Below are positions 33,853-42,872 of a stretch of DNA of 63,015 nucleotides, piece after piece (position 1 is the stretch's first letter; each line of letters opens with the position of its first letter). The notes under the pieces are model-generated. The model did not search any database. It had not been told where the DNA came from and was given only the letters and a program-made list of their open reading frames with translations. Made by a program: the position numbers and the translations under genes. This DNA comes from an uncultured Anaerolineaceae bacterium (GTDB lineage Bacteria; Chloroflexota; Anaerolineae; Anaerolineales; Anaerolineaceae), in the NCBI GenBank assembly GCA_938020565.1, contig CALIHP010000081.1, positions 1 through 63,015 of the forward strand, read 5' to 3'.

Positions 33853-34556
33853 GTCTTTGTCCTCTGATTCTGTCCGTAATACGCGTTCGCGCCGTGTTTT
33901 CGGAAATAATGCTTGTCGAGAATATGCTGCGGCGCGCGCGAGCAATCTTTCTTCAATAATACCGTTGAAAGCGCGATTTCGGCGACAGTTTCGAGAACAA
34001 CCGCATGATAGACCGATTCTGCTGCCGTCGTTCCCCAGGCGAACGGGCCATGGTTCCTGACAAGAATTCCAGGATTTGAAAGCGGATCTCCGGCGCCGAT
34101 CGTCTCGATGATAACTTTCCCTGTATTCAGTTCATAGCCGGATTCGACCTCATCCGGCGTCAGTTCACGCGTGCAGGGAATATCGCCGTAAAAGTAATCG
34201 GCATGCGTCGTCCCAAAGGCGGGGATCGGAAGGCCGGCTTGCGCGAAAGCGGTCGCGGTTTTCGAATGCGTATGCGTAATTCCGCCGATCGTCGGAAAGC
34301 GGCGGTAGAGTTCCAGGTGTGTCGGGGTATCGGAGGAAGGCTTGAGCTTGCCCTCGACGCGTTCGCCGCTTAAGAGATCGACGACAACCATATCCTCCGC
34401 CTTCATTTCCGCGTAGGAAACGCCGCTCGGTTTAATTACGATCAGATTCCGTTCCCGATCGATTCCGCTGACGTTGCCCCAGGTATAAATAACGACGCCG
34501 CGCGCCTGAAGCTCAAGATTCGCTTCAAATACGTCCTGCTTAAGCCGTTTTAGCAT
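33849..34556 (-). CDS. araD: L-ribulose-5-phosphate 4-epimerase
   Basis: AraD converts L-ribulose 5-phosphate to D-xylulose 5-phosphate. The 235-residue class II aldolase-like protein has the zinc histidines in THTHSKTATAFAQA (about 95-97) and RNHGPFAWG (about 170), the TWGNVSGID segment, and KPSGVSYAEM for phosphate binding. It lies between araA (17 bp upstream) and araB (4-bp overlap). Confidence 0.96.
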   Translation of the reverse strand: MLKRLKQDVFEANLELQARGVVIYTWGNVSGIDRERNLIVIKPSGVSYAEMKAEDMVVVDLLSGERVEGKLKPSSDTPTHLELYRRFPTIGGITHTHSKTATAFAQAGLPIPAFGTTHADYFYGDIPCTRELTPDEVESGYELNTGKVIIETIGAGDPLSNPGILVRNHGPFAWGTTAAESVYHAVVLETVAEIALSTVLLKKDCSRAPQHILDKHYFRKHGANAYYGQNQRTKT

Positions 34557-34573
34557 GTTTTCGCCTCATTTCC

Positions 34574-36046
34574 TTATCGCAGCTTCCAGGCAATATCCAT
34601 CAAAAACAACTGATTTTTCAAGCCCTCGACCGTCGTATCTTTATGAATATGAACGAATTCGATCCCCATCATCTCCGCCCAATCACGCATCATCTCCGCT
34701 GTTGCGTCATACGATAAAACCGAATGATGCGCGCCGCCGGATAGAATCCAGCAGTGTGTCCCGTCGATCAGGTTTGGTTCAGGCCGCCACATGACGCGGG
34801 CCACCGGCAGGTTCGGCATATCCATGCCCGGATCGACCGCTTCAATATCATGAACAATCAGACGGAAGCGCCCGCCCATATCGACGAGCGTAACCAGAAT
34901 CGCTTTTCCGACGCGCCCCTCGAAAACCAGTCTCGCGGGCGGATTCCGGTCGCCAATCCCGAGCGGATGGACCTCGATACGGGGTTTGCCGGCGGCGATC
35001 GTGGGGCAGACCTCAAGCATATGCGCGCCTAAGCATACTTCTTTTCCCGGTTCGAGATCATAGGTATAGTCTTCGATGAAGGAAGAGCCTCCCTTTCCGT
35101 CGGTCATCTGCTTGATAATATGCGTCATTGCGGACGTTTTCCAGTCCCCCTCCGCGCCGAAACCGTACCCCTGTGCCATGAGGTGCTGCGTCGCCAACCC
35201 GGGGAGCTGGTCCATCCCATAAAGATCCTGAAACGTATCCGTATAAGCGCAGGCGCCTTCACGATCCAGAATGCGCCGGATTGCGATTTCCTCTCGCGCC
35301 TGGTAACGGACAGCGTCAAGGTCGTCCGTCGCGATCTCATAAATCTGGGCATACGTGCGCATGAGATTGTCGACGTCCCCGTCGTTCACGTTCGCGATCT
35401 CTTCCGCGAGCGCGCCGACGGGCCAGGTATTCACCTGCCAGCCAAACTTCAGCTGTGCTTCGATCTTATCGCCTTCGGTGACGGCGACTTCGCGCATATT
35501 ATCGCCAAAACGGACAACTTTAAGGGACTTGCTGACGCAAAAGCCGATCGCGGAACGCATCCAGCTGGCGATTTTCGCCTGGACCGGCGCGTCCTGCCAA
35601 TAACCTGCCACGACCTTGCGGGCGGATCGCATCCGCGCGTCGATAAAACCATGCTCGCGGTCGCCGTGCGCCGACTGGTGCAAATTCATGAAGTCCATAT
35701 CGATTTCCAGGTTCGGGATCCTGCGTCCGAACTGCGTATGCAGGTGCAGATATGGCTTCTGGAGCAGGGACAGCCCGTTAATCCACATTTTCGATGGACT
35801 GAAGGTATGCATCCAGACAATCACCCCGGCGCAATCGTCGCGGTAATTGGCTTCTTTAACGATCCGCGTGATTTCTTCCGCGGTTTTGACCGTGTCCTTA
35901 TAAACGATTTTGCAGTTCGCCGGGATCGATTCAGAAGCTTCGAGCTTTTGCGTAATAACGCGGGCGTCCTCCGCGACCTGCCGAAGCGTTTCCGCGCCAT
36001 ATAAAAATTGCGACCCGACAATAAACCAGAATTCATAATTATTCAT
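34574..36046 (-). CDS. araA: L-arabinose isomerase
   Basis: AraA converts L-arabinose to L-ribulose. The 490-residue protein starts at ATG 36046 (MNNYEFWFIVGSQFLYG), with GGAG 8 nt before. The family blocks YKDTVKTAEEITRIV, WMHTFSPSKMWI, AHGDREHGFID and MGYGFGAEGDWKTSAM are all there, as are the metal-binding Glu and His residues in FIEDYTYDLEPGKE and MLEVCP. It is the first gene of the operon, divergent from the LacI regulator and sharing its operator region. Confidence 0.97.
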   Translation of the reverse strand: MNNYEFWFIVGSQFLYGAETLRQVAEDARVITQKLEASESIPANCKIVYKDTVKTAEEITRIVKEANYRDDCAGVIVWMHTFSPSKMWINGLSLLQKPYLHLHTQFGRRIPNLEIDMDFMNLHQSAHGDREHGFIDARMRSARKVVAGYWQDAPVQAKIASWMRSAIGFCVSKSLKVVRFGDNMREVAVTEGDKIEAQLKFGWQVNTWPVGALAEEIANVNDGDVDNLMRTYAQIYEIATDDLDAVRYQAREEIAIRRILDREGACAYTDTFQDLYGMDQLPGLATQHLMAQGYGFGAEGDWKTSAMTHIIKQMTDGKGGSSFIEDYTYDLEPGKEVCLGAHMLEVCPTIAAGKPRIEVHPLGIGDRNPPARLVFEGRVGKAILVTLVDMGGRFRLIVHDIEAVDPGMDMPNLPVARVMWRPEPNLIDGTHCWILSGGAHHSVLSYDATAEMMRDWAEMMGIEFVHIHKDTTVEGLKNQLFLMDIAWKLR

Positions 36047-36081
36047 GATTATTTCTCCGATTACTTTCTTCATAAATCATT

Positions 36082-36106
36082 ACTTGACCGACAAATCAAG
36101 TATAAT
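36082..36106. promoter_or_regulatory. Operator/promoter between araA and the LacI regulator
   Basis: ACTTGA (36082-36087) and TCAAGT (36096-36101) are a perfect inverted repeat with an 8-bp centre. On the plus strand it runs directly into TATAAT (36101-36106), a -10 for the regulator. On the minus strand TTGATT (36099-36094) is 17 bp from TTTATG (36076-36071), a likely araA promoter whose -35 is inside the palindrome. The single site could block both genes. Confidence 0.65.
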
Positions 36107-36118
36107 ACTTCCAAGAGA

Positions 36119-37165
36119 ATGACAGCCATGCAACAACGCTCAAAACCTAAAATAACGATTCGCGATATTGCCAGAGGCTGCGACGTTTCAGTTCAGACCG
36201 TATCCCGCGTTATCAACAATCGGCCGGACGTTTCTTCCGTGACGCGGGAGAAAATCGAGAGCTTCATCGCAAAATCGGGTTACCGGCCGAACGCCGTTGC
36301 CCGCTCTCTCGTTTCCCGTCGGAGCCAGACGCTCGGGGTCATTATCGGCGGGCTTCGCTATATCAGCGTCGGCTATACACTGAACGGCATTAATGAAGCC
36401 TGCAAAAAAGCCGGGTATTCGCTGATGATAACCGAGTTTCTCGAAACGGAATCCACGGATATTTCCCCGCTGATTCTGACTATGGTCGAGAAACAGGTCG
36501 AAGGAATTATCTATGCGGCCCCCGACCTGAACGACAACGTCGCTTTCTTTCAAGCGCATCTGCCCGTCGCCTGTCCGCCGATTATCTTTATCAAAAGCCA
36601 GCCGAACGAAAAATTCACGACGATCAGTATTGATAATTATGGCGGCGCCTGTAAAGCCGTTGAACATCTGATCGAAGTCGGCTGCCGGCATATCGGGCAT
36701 ATTTCCGGCCCGCTTTCCTGGCTCGAAGCCCGGGAACGGAAGCAGGGGTGGAAGGACACGCTGCGGAAGCATGGACTCAAGCTGCATGACGCCAGCTGCT
36801 TCGAAGGCGACTGGACGGGCGGGAGCGGGATCGAGCTTTTCCCGCGGCTCCTTCAGCGTTACCCGAATCTTGACGGTTTGTTCGTCAGCAATGATGAGAT
36901 GGCGATGGGCGTGATCCGGTACGCGAATTCGAACGGAGTCCGGATCCCCGAAGACGTCGCTATCGCGGGCTTCGATAATCAGAAGGAAGGCGCGTTCCTG
37001 ACTCCGTCGCTTACAACCGTGTCGCATCCGCTGCGCGAGATGGGGAAGTTAGCGACCAATACGATTATTTCCATCATCGAAAACGAGGATGAACTTTACC
37101 AACCGATTCAAATCACGTTGGAAACGAATTTGATCGTTCGGGAAAGTTCGTCCCGACCGCGGTAG
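36119..37165 (+). CDS. LacI-family repressor, probable arabinose regulator
   Basis: The 348-residue protein has the LacI helix-turn-helix in ITIRDIARGCDVSVQTVSRVINNRPDVS (about 10-37) and the periplasmic-binding-protein-like core (LGVIIGGLRYISVGYTL to LREMGKLA), with HLIEVGCRHIGHISGPLS and DGLFVSNDEMAMGVIRY as usual. It is divergent from araA and close to a perfect palindrome, so it probably represses the ara genes and itself. Start codons at 36119 and 36128 are both possible. In most Gram-positive bacteria AraR is a GntR-LacI chimera; this one is plain LacI type. Confidence 0.88.
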   Translation: MTAMQQRSKPKITIRDIARGCDVSVQTVSRVINNRPDVSSVTREKIESFIAKSGYRPNAVARSLVSRRSQTLGVIIGGLRYISVGYTLNGINEACKKAGYSLMITEFLETESTDISPLILTMVEKQVEGIIYAAPDLNDNVAFFQAHLPVACPPIIFIKSQPNEKFTTISIDNYGGACKAVEHLIEVGCRHIGHISGPLSWLEARERKQGWKDTLRKHGLKLHDASCFEGDWTGGSGIELFPRLLQRYPNLDGLFVSNDEMAMGVIRYANSNGVRIPEDVAIAGFDNQKEGAFLTPSLTTVSHPLREMGKLATNTIISIIENEDELYQPIQITLETNLIVRESSSRPR

Positions 37166-37239
37166 CGATTCGTTATTTTTATTCGGTTTTCAAGGTGCTT
37201 TGAGCGTTCAAGCCTGAAAACAGGCGGATCAGTTTCTCC

Positions 37240-38205
37240 TTACTTGATAACCCGAATCGCCTTTCGATCGATCGTCAGCGCGACGACCGCTAAGAAAATG
37301 ACGCCTTTGATAAGCTGCTGAATTGCCGTGTCGTAGCGCATCATAACCAGCCCGTTATTCAAAATCGCGTAAATCAGGGTGCCGACGATAATATTAGAAA
37401 AGCGGACTTTCGCCCCGCCGGAGATCGGCATTCCGCCTAAAACGAGCGAAATCAGAATTTGCGTTTCGAGCTGGTTCCCGGCCGTCGCCGTGATCGAGCC
37501 GACGCGGATAACGTTCAGGAATGCGGCGATCCCTGTAATTGCGCCTGCGGACATGAAAACCATGAACTTCGTCAGGTCAGTCCGGATTCCAGCGAATCGA
37601 GCCGCTTTTTCGCCGGCGCCGATCGCTTTCAGGTTGATTCCGACTTTTGTAAACGTAAAAATGAAAAACAGGACGAGGAGAACGACGAGAACCGTCGCAA
37701 TTTTCAGTCCGTCCAGATTTAAATCCGTCATCCCGGTCGAAGCGGCGATCGGGGCGTTCGTCGTAAAATAGGCGCAGAAGCCGCGAAACAGGAACATCGA
37801 ACACATCGTGACGATGAACGACGGGATCTTGAACCGGACATGGAACAAACCGTTGAATGCGCCGATTGCCGCGCCGGTCGCGACGCCCGCGACAGCCGCA
37901 AGGGGAATCGAGTAGAACGACAGATAGCTGATAACGATGGAGACGATTCCGAGAAGCGATCCCTGTGAAAAATCTAAACCGCCGACCGTCATGATCAGGA
38001 AGACGCCGGACGAGGCGATCATGGGGACATAGACCTGGCTCAGGATTAATTTTGCCGCCGCCGGTTTCAGGATCCGCCCGTTCGTAAAGATCGCGAAAAA
38101 GATAAAAATAACGATCAACCCAATGAGCGGGAAGAACTCCCGAACCAGCGCCGCCCGATTCGCGTTGCGTACTTGACTCGCCTTTGAAATGGAATACTTT
38201 GCCAT
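37240..38205 (-). CDS. Sugar ABC transporter permease (RbsC type)
   Basis: The 321-residue protein has about eight to ten membrane helices and the RbsC/BPD_transp_2 pattern, with MIASSGVFLIMTVGGLDFSQGSLLG, GALFNGLFH-like GAIGAFNGLFHVRFKIPSFIVT and LVLGGMPISGG near the end. I start it at ATG 38205 (MAKYSISKA), 10 bp after the ATPase stop. It pairs with the other permease (39729) to form a heterodimeric pore, as in galactofuranose or autoinducer-2 importers. Confidence 0.93.
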   Translation of the reverse strand: MAKYSISKASQVRNANRAALVREFFPLIGLIVIFIFFAIFTNGRILKPAAAKLILSQVYVPMIASSGVFLIMTVGGLDFSQGSLLGIVSIVISYLSFYSIPLAAVAGVATGAAIGAFNGLFHVRFKIPSFIVTMCSMFLFRGFCAYFTTNAPIAASTGMTDLNLDGLKIATVLVVLLVLFFIFTFTKVGINLKAIGAGEKAARFAGIRTDLTKFMVFMSAGAITGIAAFLNVIRVGSITATAGNQLETQILISLVLGGMPISGGAKVRFSNIIVGTLIYAILNNGLVMMRYDTAIQQLIKGVIFLAVVALTIDRKAIRVIK

Positions 38206-38215
38206 ATGCTTACCC

Positions 38216-39715
38216 CTACACCATTTTCGCAATCAGGTCTTCTTCGTTCAGCTCCGGTTTCCGGAGAAACTCGCCGCTGAGCGAACCGTTCCTCATAATT
38301 AAAATCCGATCGCACATTCCAATCAGCTCCAGAATTTCCTCGGAAATCATGATGATCGATTTTCCCTGATTCCGAAGCTCGGTCATTAAGCTGTAAATAT
38401 CCGCTTTGACCTTAACGTCGATCCCGCGAGTCGGGCTGTCCAGGATCATCAGATCGGACCCTTTCCCCAGCCAGCGCGCAAGAACGACTTTCTGCTTATT
38501 GCCGCCGGAGAGCTCTGAGACGGACTGCGCGATGCCGGTCATTTTGACGCTGATCCGACTTGCGTTTTCATCGGCGAATTTATCGAGGTTCTTTTTGAAA
38601 ATCAAGCCTTTTATTGATAAATCTTTGACAGACGGGAGGCAGATATTGTCGCGGATACTCGTGTTGCTGACGAGCGATTCGCTGTCGCGGTCCTTGGACG
38701 CGTAGGCGACGCTGCTGGAAATCGCGGTCGGGATTGAATTAATCTCCGTCCCGTCCGCGAGCGTTACCTTTCCGGTCCGGCCGTACGAGCCCGCGAAGAG
38801 CGCTTTCCCGAGCTCATGCATTCCGCATTCGCTCAAACCGCCGAAACCGATGATCTCGCCTCGATGCAGGTCGAACGATACGTTCGAAAACGCGCCAGGA
38901 ACGCTCAGGTTCCGAACGCGTAAAACGACGTCGGACGGTTTCGCTTCGTCATAATCGGTCCGATAATAATGCGTTCCCAGTTCGCGTCCGACCATGAGAC
39001 GACGAAGATCGTCTTCTGTGACGTTTTTCGTCTCGACCGTATCGATATACGCTCCATCCCGGAGCACCGAGATTCGATCGGTATGCGCGATGACTTCGGC
39101 GAGGTCATGCGAAATAAAGATCACGGTCCGTCCGTCCGCGCGGATTTTATCCATCAGGTCGTATAGTTCGAGACGCCCTTCCTGGCTCAGCGCGGTTGTC
39201 GTTTCGTCGACGACGACGAGCTTCGGGTTGAAATAAGTCGCTTTAACCATTTCGATCAGTTTTCGATCCTCAAAGTTGTAATGATCGATGACGACTTCAG
39301 CCTTGATTCGGTCGTACCCATATTCCTTAAGGAGCCGCTGTGCCTCTCGGTTCATCCATGAAGTATTTTTGACGCCGAACCTTACGAACTGCTCTTCCTT
39401 TCCAAGAAAGATATTCTCCGCGACGGTCAGGCTGTCAACCGTCCCGGTTTCCTGGACGATAATTGAAACGCCTTTGCGGTTCGCTTCAATCTGGTTCCCA
39501 GCGCGGTACTCCTCGCCGTCTAAAATAAATCGTCCAGAGTCGATTGTGTAAATTCCGGTCAGCATCGCAGAGAACGTCGATTTTCCGGATCCATTTTCGC
39601 CGATGAGCCCATGAATCTCGCCCTTCCGGATCGAGAACGAAACGTCTCGTACCGCTCTCGTAATTCCGAAGGATTTACATAGATTTTCAGAAGTCAGAAG
39701 AATAGAATCGGTCAT
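38216..39715 (-). CDS. Sugar ABC transporter ATPase (RbsA/MglA type, tandem NBD)
   Basis: The 499-residue protein carries two ATPase domains. The first has Walker A GENGSGKST (about 40) and Walker B VVVDETTTALS (about 165). The second, from about 260, has a degenerate Walker A (GGLSECGMHE) and signature ELSGGNKQKVVLARWL with LMILDSPTRGID, the asymmetry typical of MglA/RbsA. It drives import through the two permeases and lies between them. Confidence 0.95.
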   Translation of the reverse strand: MTDSILLTSENLCKSFGITRAVRDVSFSIRKGEIHGLIGENGSGKSTFSAMLTGIYTIDSGRFILDGEEYRAGNQIEANRKGVSIIVQETGTVDSLTVAENIFLGKEEQFVRFGVKNTSWMNREAQRLLKEYGYDRIKAEVVIDHYNFEDRKLIEMVKATYFNPKLVVVDETTTALSQEGRLELYDLMDKIRADGRTVIFISHDLAEVIAHTDRISVLRDGAYIDTVETKNVTEDDLRRLMVGRELGTHYYRTDYDEAKPSDVVLRVRNLSVPGAFSNVSFDLHRGEIIGFGGLSECGMHELGKALFAGSYGRTGKVTLADGTEINSIPTAISSSVAYASKDRDSESLVSNTSIRDNICLPSVKDLSIKGLIFKKNLDKFADENASRISVKMTGIAQSVSELSGGNKQKVVLARWLGKGSDLMILDSPTRGIDVKVKADIYSLMTELRNQGKSIIMISEEILELIGMCDRILIMRNGSLSGEFLRKPELNEEDLIAKMV

Positions 39716-39728
39716 GTCTGCCTCCCGC

Positions 39729-40697
39729 TTACTTGACGACCGCGCCCTTTTCGGGACGGGCGGTCAGGGTCACGATGATCAGGAGCGCGGCGCCGGTTAC
39801 AACGTTCTGGATCGTCGTCGGCGCTCCGATCGCGATAAATCCATTGAAGATGATCGAGATGATAAACTCGCCGATGATAATCGCCAATACCGGAATGCCA
39901 TATTTTCGGAAAGCGAGCCCGAGGAACGTCCCCATTAGCGGCGTGAAGTTCCGCCCCATGGATTCCATTCCGGTAATCGCCGTCACCGACCAGCCGTAGC
40001 TGACCGTCAGAACCGCCATGATTCCGACGAAGAAATGGGTCAGGACAAAACCGATCAGCTTGTATTTATCGACGTTGATGCCCATATTTTTAGTGATGTA
40101 CTCGTTGCTTCCGATCGCGCAGCAATAAGTTCCGATTTTCGTGTTGCGCAGGATAAAATTCATCAGGAGAAACGCGAAAATGGCGAGGATAAGGCTCGCC
40201 GGCGCTTTCCCGAACGCACGGAGCGCCGTATCGAGCGTCTGCTTTTTTCCGCCTGCGACGAAGTACGCCGTACTCTCGAAAATCAGCATCAGGCCGACCG
40301 TGACGATCATGGAAGGGATCCGCAGCTTGATATAGAGAAAACCGTTCAGGAACCCGATCAGCGTTCCGCAGGCAATACAGCCAATCAATAACCCCGGATA
40401 GCCGAAACAGGTCGAGGCGATAACGCCGACGATCGAGGACAGAATGACGTTCGCTCCGATACTGAAATCGAACATTCCCATGACGACGATAAAAAACAAC
40501 CCGCAGCCGCCGACGGAGTAAATGATGCTGGACAGGAAGTAATTCACCAGCGCCGACGTGCTGCCAAAATTTTCAGGGGTGATGATCTTGAATACGCCCC
40601 AGAAAAAGACCGCAAGGAACAACAAGATCATAACGCCGTACGCTGGCCCGACCGTTAATCTCTTTCGTAAGGTTTCGAACCTTTGGCTTAGACTCAT
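39729..40697 (-). CDS. Sugar ABC transporter permease (RbsC type)
   Basis: The 322-residue permease has the family's membrane helices, with FFIVVMGMFDFSIGANVILSSIVGV and GTLIGFLNGFLYIKLRIPSMIVTVGL, and EYITKNMGINVDKYKLIGFVL as an unusual loop. A degenerate NG-FAIG tail precedes the last helix. It is the first permease after the binding protein. The gap to it carries a hairpin at 40751-40794. Confidence 0.93.
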   Translation of the reverse strand: MSLSQRFETLRKRLTVGPAYGVMILLFLAVFFWGVFKIITPENFGSTSALVNYFLSSIIYSVGGCGLFFIVVMGMFDFSIGANVILSSIVGVIASTCFGYPGLLIGCIACGTLIGFLNGFLYIKLRIPSMIVTVGLMLIFESTAYFVAGGKKQTLDTALRAFGKAPASLILAIFAFLLMNFILRNTKIGTYCCAIGSNEYITKNMGINVDKYKLIGFVLTHFFVGIMAVLTVSYGWSVTAITGMESMGRNFTPLMGTFLGLAFRKYGIPVLAIIIGEFIISIIFNGFIAIGAPTTIQNVVTGAALLIIVTLTARPEKGAVVK

Positions 40698-40750
40698 AAG
40701 GGACTCCCTGATCGCTTTTCGCGGATCGCGAATTCAGACGGATCATGTAC

Positions 40751-40794
40751 GACCGCAAGACTGAGCTACAGGACTTCTTTTCAGCCTTGCGGTC
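40751..40794 (-). promoter_or_regulatory. Hairpin between binding protein and permease genes
   Basis: GACCGCAAG (40751-40759) and CTTGCGGTC (40786-40794) pair perfectly over 9 bp with a 26-nt loop. No T-run follows on the minus strand, so it is more likely a stabilising or attenuating stem that leaves more binding protein than permease message. Confidence 0.55.
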
Positions 40795-40822
40795 CTTCGT
40801 TTATAAAATCAGCTCGAAATTA

Positions 40823-41947
40823 TTAATTGCTGTGGCGGGAGACGACATCCTCAACCGATAAGGATTCGCAGGCTTCATTCAGCTCTTCATAGCTGTAATC
40901 CGCCATCGCCCGGATTTCATCCGCGTTATACGGAAGCGCGTCGCCGGTAAAATATTCAGCGTATTTGGCGTAATCCTCTGTCGAGGCCACGTACATGTAC
41001 GGGAAGACCATATCATGGAAGCTATCTTCCGGCGTTTCATATTTTCCCTTAATCGTATTGTAGATCATCATGAACGCGAAGAACGGATCGGCGTAGTGAC
41101 CGCCGGATTCGACCGACATTGCGCCTTTCGCCAGCTGTTCGTCGAGATCGGGGAGGAAATCCGTCGAGGCGACCTGAATCTTACCGGTTAAGCCGAGCCC
41201 GTCGATCGCCGCTAATCCGCCGATCAGCGTATCGCCCCCGCCGCCCGCAGCGATTAAGGCGTCGATGTCCGGATTGGCGTTGATAATCGCTTCGGCGGTC
41301 GCGCGGCCGGTATCCGAGGTCGTCCCGCCGTACTGCGGTTCAAGAAGTTCGACCGGATCGTCCGGATGCTCGGCGTTCCAGGCTTCGACGCCCGCCTGAT
41401 ACCCTTCCCAACGGCCGAGGAACGTCGCGTCGCCCGCTTCCCAGCCCATCAGGCCGATCTTGCGCGCGCCCTTTTCGGCGAGAATCGTAACCAGGCGCTT
41501 CCCATTGTCAACTTCCGATTCATGAACCGTGCCGACGTAATATTTCGACTTTTTGGCTAATTCATATTCGTTCGGGTTCGCTTCCGGGTTAATTGCGCGG
41601 AAAAACTGCGCGAGGTAGACCCCGTATTCGTCCGCCGTGTTAATCGCCGCGTTCATCTCAGCGGTGGCGGAGTTGCAGAGAATAATCCCATCCATGCCAG
41701 CCAGCGCCAGCTGCTCAACGGAATCGGTGACTTTTTCGGAGATATGGCCCTGATCAACGTAAGTTACGTTCACGTCGCCCAGCGCTTCGGCGGCCGCGTC
41801 GATCATGCGCTTGACTTCGCTGCCGAGGGTATCGGTCGAGCTCCAAATCGAGACGCCGATGTTGATTTCAGACTGCGCGGAGACCGCGAACGTCGCGGCG
41901 GTCAACGCAAAAACGAGAACGACTAAACTCAAAATAATCTTCTTCAT
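40823..41947 (-). CDS. Sugar-binding lipoprotein-like periplasmic protein
   Basis: The 374-residue protein has a signal peptide (MKKIILSLVVLVFALTAATF, cleavage VSA-Q) and a Peripla_BP_4 (RbsB-like) fold: INIGVSIWSSTDTLGSEVKRM, GMDGIILCNSATAEMNAAI, KIGLMGWEAGDATFLGRWEGYQAG and NANPDIDALIAAGGGGDTLIGGL. The sugar is unknown. With araA-araD-araB next to it, arabinose or another pentose is the obvious guess, but a nucleoside or furanose is possible too. Confidence 0.92.
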   Translation of the reverse strand: MKKIILSLVVLVFALTAATFAVSAQSEINIGVSIWSSTDTLGSEVKRMIDAAAEALGDVNVTYVDQGHISEKVTDSVEQLALAGMDGIILCNSATAEMNAAINTADEYGVYLAQFFRAINPEANPNEYELAKKSKYYVGTVHESEVDNGKRLVTILAEKGARKIGLMGWEAGDATFLGRWEGYQAGVEAWNAEHPDDPVELLEPQYGGTTSDTGRATAEAIINANPDIDALIAAGGGGDTLIGGLAAIDGLGLTGKIQVASTDFLPDLDEQLAKGAMSVESGGHYADPFFAFMMIYNTIKGKYETPEDSFHDMVFPYMYVASTEDYAKYAEYFTGDALPYNADEIRAMADYSYEELNEACESLSVEDVVSRHSN

Positions 41948-41983
41948 GGTAATCCTTTCTTGATAATCCTTTGCTCCTCATCA

Positions 41984-42042
41984 GCGGAAATTCCGCAAAA
42001 ACACCTGAAATTTTTTCCGATAACGTTCACGGGATCGTTATC
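41984..42042. promoter_or_regulatory. Palindromic operator candidates upstream of the binding protein gene
   Basis: GATAACG (42019-42025) and CGTTATC (42036-42042) form a perfect inverted repeat with a 10-bp centre. Closer to the gene GCGGAA-A-TTCCGC (41984-41996) is a second palindrome. Both are typical of LacI-family or similar dimeric repressors. The sequences differ from the ara operator at 36082, so a different regulator may act here. Confidence 0.6.
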
Positions 42043-42174
42043 ATGAGTCTACCATGAGCATGAACCGGTGTAAATATGATTTAAGTCCTATTCTGTTAAG
42101 CTTAATTTCATTCGAATTGTGATAGATCGGCCAAAACCAGGATTATGATAGAATGGGTTGAAAAGGAGGCGCGC

Positions 42175-42744
42175 ATGCCGCAGGTTCTGAAGGAAGAAAT
42201 CTATGAGAGGATATTCCAGGCCGGGATCGACGTCTTCTACGAAAAGGACTACCGAAGCGCGAAAATGCAGGATATCGCGGATAAAGCGAAAATCCCTGTC
42301 GGCCTGATTTACACGTATTTCAAAAATAAAGAACAGCTTTTTACCAAAATCGTCTCCTCCGTATCCTTTGACTTTCAGCGGATCGTCCGTGAAGAGGAAG
42401 CGGAAATCGGACTACCCTCCGAGAAGTACAAAAGAATCGCAGAAGGTTATCTTTTCGACCTCCTGAAACAGCATAAGATATTCGTTATCATGATGGATAA
42501 AAGTCATGGAACCCGCTACGAAAACGCGAAGGAAGACCTGATCGCGTCGTTGGGGGCGCATATCCAGCGGGAACTCTCCAGAACCGCCCCCGCCGTTTAT
42601 CATCCAACGCTGATTCATATCCTGGCCAGCAACTTCGTAGAAAGCCTTCTCGAAATCGCGCGGCATTACGAAACGCAGGCGCTCGCGAAAGAGCTGCTCC
42701 GACTGGTTGCGAAATGCTACTACGAAGGGGTTAATTCGTTATAA
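42175..42744 (+). CDS. TetR-family regulator
   Basis: The 189-residue protein starts at ATG 42175 after AAGGAGG. The N-terminal HTH is MQDIADKAKIPVGLIYTYFKNKEQLF (about 30-55). The ligand domain contains the segment SHGTRYENAKEDLI. The same GTRYEN stretch occurs in the other TetR protein of this window (56801). It sits just before the ABC exporter genes whose promoter carries two palindromes and so probably represses them. Confidence 0.92.
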   Translation: MPQVLKEEIYERIFQAGIDVFYEKDYRSAKMQDIADKAKIPVGLIYTYFKNKEQLFTKIVSSVSFDFQRIVREEEAEIGLPSEKYKRIAEGYLFDLLKQHKIFVIMMDKSHGTRYENAKEDLIASLGAHIQRELSRTAPAVYHPTLIHILASNFVESLLEIARHYETQALAKELLRLVAKCYYEGVNSL

Positions 42745-42772
42745 TCGCTGGACCTTTTTCTTCGCTTAATAC

Positions 42773-42849
42773 TGAATTTTAATTCAAATTTGATCGTGCG
42801 CGAATTTACAAGGTACACTATCCGCAAACTAATATTGAATTAACATTCA
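42773..42849 (+). promoter_or_regulatory. Paired TetR operators around the exporter promoter
   Basis: TGAATTTTAATTCA (42773-42786) and TGAATTAACATTCA (42836-42849) share the arms TGAAT/ATTCA, 63 bp from start to start. Between them lies a promoter with TTTACA (42805-42810) and ACTAAT (42828-42833), 17 bp apart, the -10 nearly touching the second palindrome. It is 24 bp before the ATG at 42873. This is the classic place for a TetR-type repressor. Confidence 0.75.
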
Positions 42850-42872
42850 GTTTATATCGTCAGGAGGACCTC

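Noticed and set aside
33853..33945. N-terminal extension of araB
   Set aside because: It overlaps araD by about 95 bp; the ATG at 33852 with the ATGA overlap is the natural start.
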